A stretch of 64,000 nt of DNA, taken from Datnioides undecimradiatus. Its lineage: Eukaryota > Chordata > Actinopteri > Lobotiformes > Datnioididae. This document shows, piece after piece, positions 61,460-64,000 of the stretch. The position numbers were made by a program, and so were the translations under genes. The notes under the pieces are model-generated. The model saw nothing but the letters and a program-made list of their open reading frames with translations, ran no database searches and was not told where the DNA came from. The stretch is from positions 47,218 to 111,217 of the forward strand of contig WARS01000130.1 in NCBI GenBank assembly GCA_008933995.1. Reading direction: 5' to 3'. Numbering within the stretch: position 1 is the first letter of the stretch; each line of letters starts with the position of its first letter.

Positions 61460-63642
61460 GCAGATGAAGATGGTCCATGGACTGACATAACGGCCTGTGG
61501 TTCACATGCTTTAGAAGCAGTTAGCGCTCATGCTAATGAACATCAGATTGTCTGCAGCAGATGCTTTGCAGCCGAGCTGATACTTCCTGTTTTGCTCTGT
61601 GAGCTCAACATCAGGCTGGATCTTAGCAGCTTGCCTTGTTTGTTTGTTATTATTCACTCTATTTATTTATTGCTATTTATTTGTGTCGTCCTGCGTTCAG
61701 AGTGATAGCACCTCGTTTCTAATGAGGCCAGATACGAGTCAGTCTGCACTGATTGATTCATCCTGAGTTTGATCAGCAGAGCAAAGTGATCGTGCCTTGT
61801 TACTGATCCAGCATCAGTCCAAGCTCTGCCAGAGTGAGCTGTCAGTCGCTGTCACACAGTTTTCATGCAAAGTGAAGCTTCCTGTCGACGTCCTGCTGCA
61901 CTCCTCCCACTCCTCAGCAGACCTGAGTTAACTCTGATCAGACCTGTTCTCTTTTGTCTCCGGGTGCAGTTTGTATCGTGTAATCTCTGATCCTGCTTTT
62001 AATGTGCAGATCATCACTCTTGCTGTCTCTGCTGCAGGTCAGTGCATTGCTGTGTGAGTAGAGTTCTTATTGGCTGTCGACCAGGTGACGGCGGGTGCAG
62101 TCGTGTGCAGGACTGGGTTGACTTTCCTGCTGTTTGCATGTTGTTTTCAGGCTGCTCGTCTCAGAGCCGGTCTGTCCCTGCAGGGACTCAGCTCCGGTTA
62201 TCGCCATGATTCCCCCGACTGAGAGTCATGTGATCGCCTTTTTTGATTATTGTAGGAAATAAACAAAGCTTTATGAAACTGAACTTCAGAAACAAATGAT
62301 GACAAATGAAAGCTAAAATCAGGCTACAAACAAACAGCATTTCTACCTGTGGTGCTGTGATGTGTGCTGAAGTTGACCTGCAGACAGGAACCAGGCTGCT
62401 GTTTGCAGCTCCATCTTAAATTCATCAAGATCTGCTCCTTGGCTGAGCCGCAGTGTGTCGTCAGCCCGAGATCGACGCCATGATGAAAGTGTCTCGCTGC
62501 GAACTCCCGGCTGACAAAGACAGTCAAAGTCTTTTCATCAGGAGCGAAAGATGAACGTGTCCCCACGGCGACTTCACACATGCTGCATCAGAGGTCAGGC
62601 GACATTTCATCAGCCAGCGAATCTTTAACGATGCTCAGGATGTTTTAATGGGATTTAGGGACACAGGAGGCCTTGGTGTTCCACAGTCAGACCATCCCCC
62701 CCAGAAACAAAGGGAGAGAGCCGGAAACAGAAACTCAGGCACCTCCAGAGAAGACAGGGGATGATGCACTGCAGAGGAAAAGGATGACAAGTGATGCGTG
62801 AACAATGGAAGAAAGAGTGTTGTAACATCCTGAAAATACACACGGGCGGGTGGAGGAGGAGGGTGGTGCAGCAGCCGACGCTCATGTGGACGTTTCTGAT
62901 GCTCCAGGCAGGAAACTGGGTCACAGACGTTACTGTAACTCTAGGCTCGAACTCTTCAGAGCCTCCTGAAGGAGAGTCTGAGTTCTCCTCCACGTCCTCC
63001 ATGTTCTCCACATCCAGCTGCATACATCCACCCGCTCACATCCACCCTCTGGCTCTGCTCTCCTGTGTCTTCACTGTTTGCTTTGCGCTCGTCTGCAGAG
63101 ACCTCAGCAGGAGTCAGCAGAGTCTCCCTGAATCCTGCATCAAACACTGCTGTTGTGGATGTAGCAGTGGATGCTCTGATCTGATCTGATTTCACGATGT
63201 CTGACAGCAGTCGGCTGTTGCTTTGTTTGCTGACTGTAACCAGGCGAGCGCGTCAGAGGTGAAACTGCGTCTTTAGCCGATTGCACCGAGGTTCGTCTGA
63301 GACGCGTTGATGCTGACGGAGTCAGCATGCGTCTGAACACACGAGCATCCAACCAATGATGGTTGAACTCCGGAGCCGCCGCGGCGCTCTCATCTCACTG
63401 CTTTCATACTGAGGTGCCCCCCTGCACTCAGAAACGCAGGAATCTGATCAGACTCAGGTCCCCCGGGGTTTACCCTGCAGAGGTGGATTGTGGGAACTGG
63501 TCCGCTGGGACGGATGCCGACTGAACAAAGATAAAAATAGAGCCGAGAGACTGAGGACAGGAGGTTAGCAGCTGCAGCGTCTCCACTGCACCGGGTCCTG
63601 CTGCCCTGAGCCGGCCCTGCTGTAACTCCACTAAATCATCCC

Positions 63643-63678
<36 letters not shown>

Positions 63679-64000
63679 CTCCACCTGTAAACAGGGCGGA
63701 GTCACAGCGGAGAGATGCTGTTGCTGTTGTTCAGAACGAAGTTGCCATGTTTGTTTACGCTCTTCCTCCCAGATGTTGGCCTTTAGCTCCTCTCTCCTGA
63801 TGACATCACACAGGTTGTGACAGACGGGTGTGTCACAGGTGTGTTTTACTGTCGTCTGAGTGGCGTTCACCTCCTCCTCCTGAAGTTACTCCCTCGCTCC
63901 CACACGAGGCTGCATCATGCTCTGCTGACAGGAAGTGTTTCTCCGCCGCTGACGGCCAAACCGTTTTAGCGCAGAGCAGCGAGTCCTCCCCCTCCTCCCC
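61460..64000. other. Intergenic sequence to window end, no gene seen
   Basis: (CA)n lies at 63,644-63,674. The final 300 bp include a minus-strand open frame (63631-63870) of no recognisable family. I found no credible exon. Confidence 0.55.

Overview
This window is nuclear DNA from a ray-finned (teleost) fish. The evidence is two vertebrate genes with fish-style compact GT-AG introns, very many (CA)n/(TG)n microsatellites, and a typical teleost repeat set: L2-type and Tx1-type LINEs, Tc1-like transposons, a probable solo LTR, and the GCTAAC-rich and 'tatatagcgcc' dispersed repeats. I cannot name the species from sequence alone.

Region 1 (1-15,696, minus strand) is SPG11 (spatacsin). I could assign 38 consecutive coding exons. 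Every junction keeps the reading frame, giving about 2,292 open codons. The last ~110-150 residues lie beyond the left edge. The introns hold microsatellites, a 53-bp tandem duplication and a frameshifted DD37E Tc1-like transposon (intron 11). Exon 22 ends inside a ~48-bp minisatellite that repeats the splice donor four times.

Region 2 (15,697-16,666) is a ~970-bp head-to-head intergenic interval, a probable bidirectional promoter. Region 3 (16,667-23,795, plus strand) is CIAO2A (FAM96A), a complete five-exon, 161-residue MIP18-family factor for cytosolic iron-sulfur protein assembly. Its introns contain a broken L2 LINE, a MITE remnant, a strong CTCF-type motif and several tandem repeats.

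Region 4 (about 24.2-64 kb) has no host gene that I can recognise. It contains an L2 LINE with a 956-codon open frame (28.4-31.2 kb), a complete-ended but degenerate Tc1-like element (33.15-34.76 kb), and a 5'-truncated Tx1-clade LINE whose A-tail abuts a (TC)n tract (38.15-40.4 kb). It also contains a ~900-bp polypyrimidine tract, a probable solo LTR (42.26-42.82 kb), other teleost dispersed repeats and two ~600-bp compound TG/CA arrays. The rest is unique-looking intergenic or possibly intronic sequence, some of it with the look of conserved non-coding DNA. A ~240-bp repeat occurs three times. Two copies are inverted around the end of CIAO2A and the third is at 35.2 kb.

The two host genes act in different pathways: autophagic lysosome reformation and cytosolic Fe-S protein assembly. 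Sharing a promoter region is the only link the sequence shows. I found no RNA gene, CRISPR array or prokaryote-type defence system.
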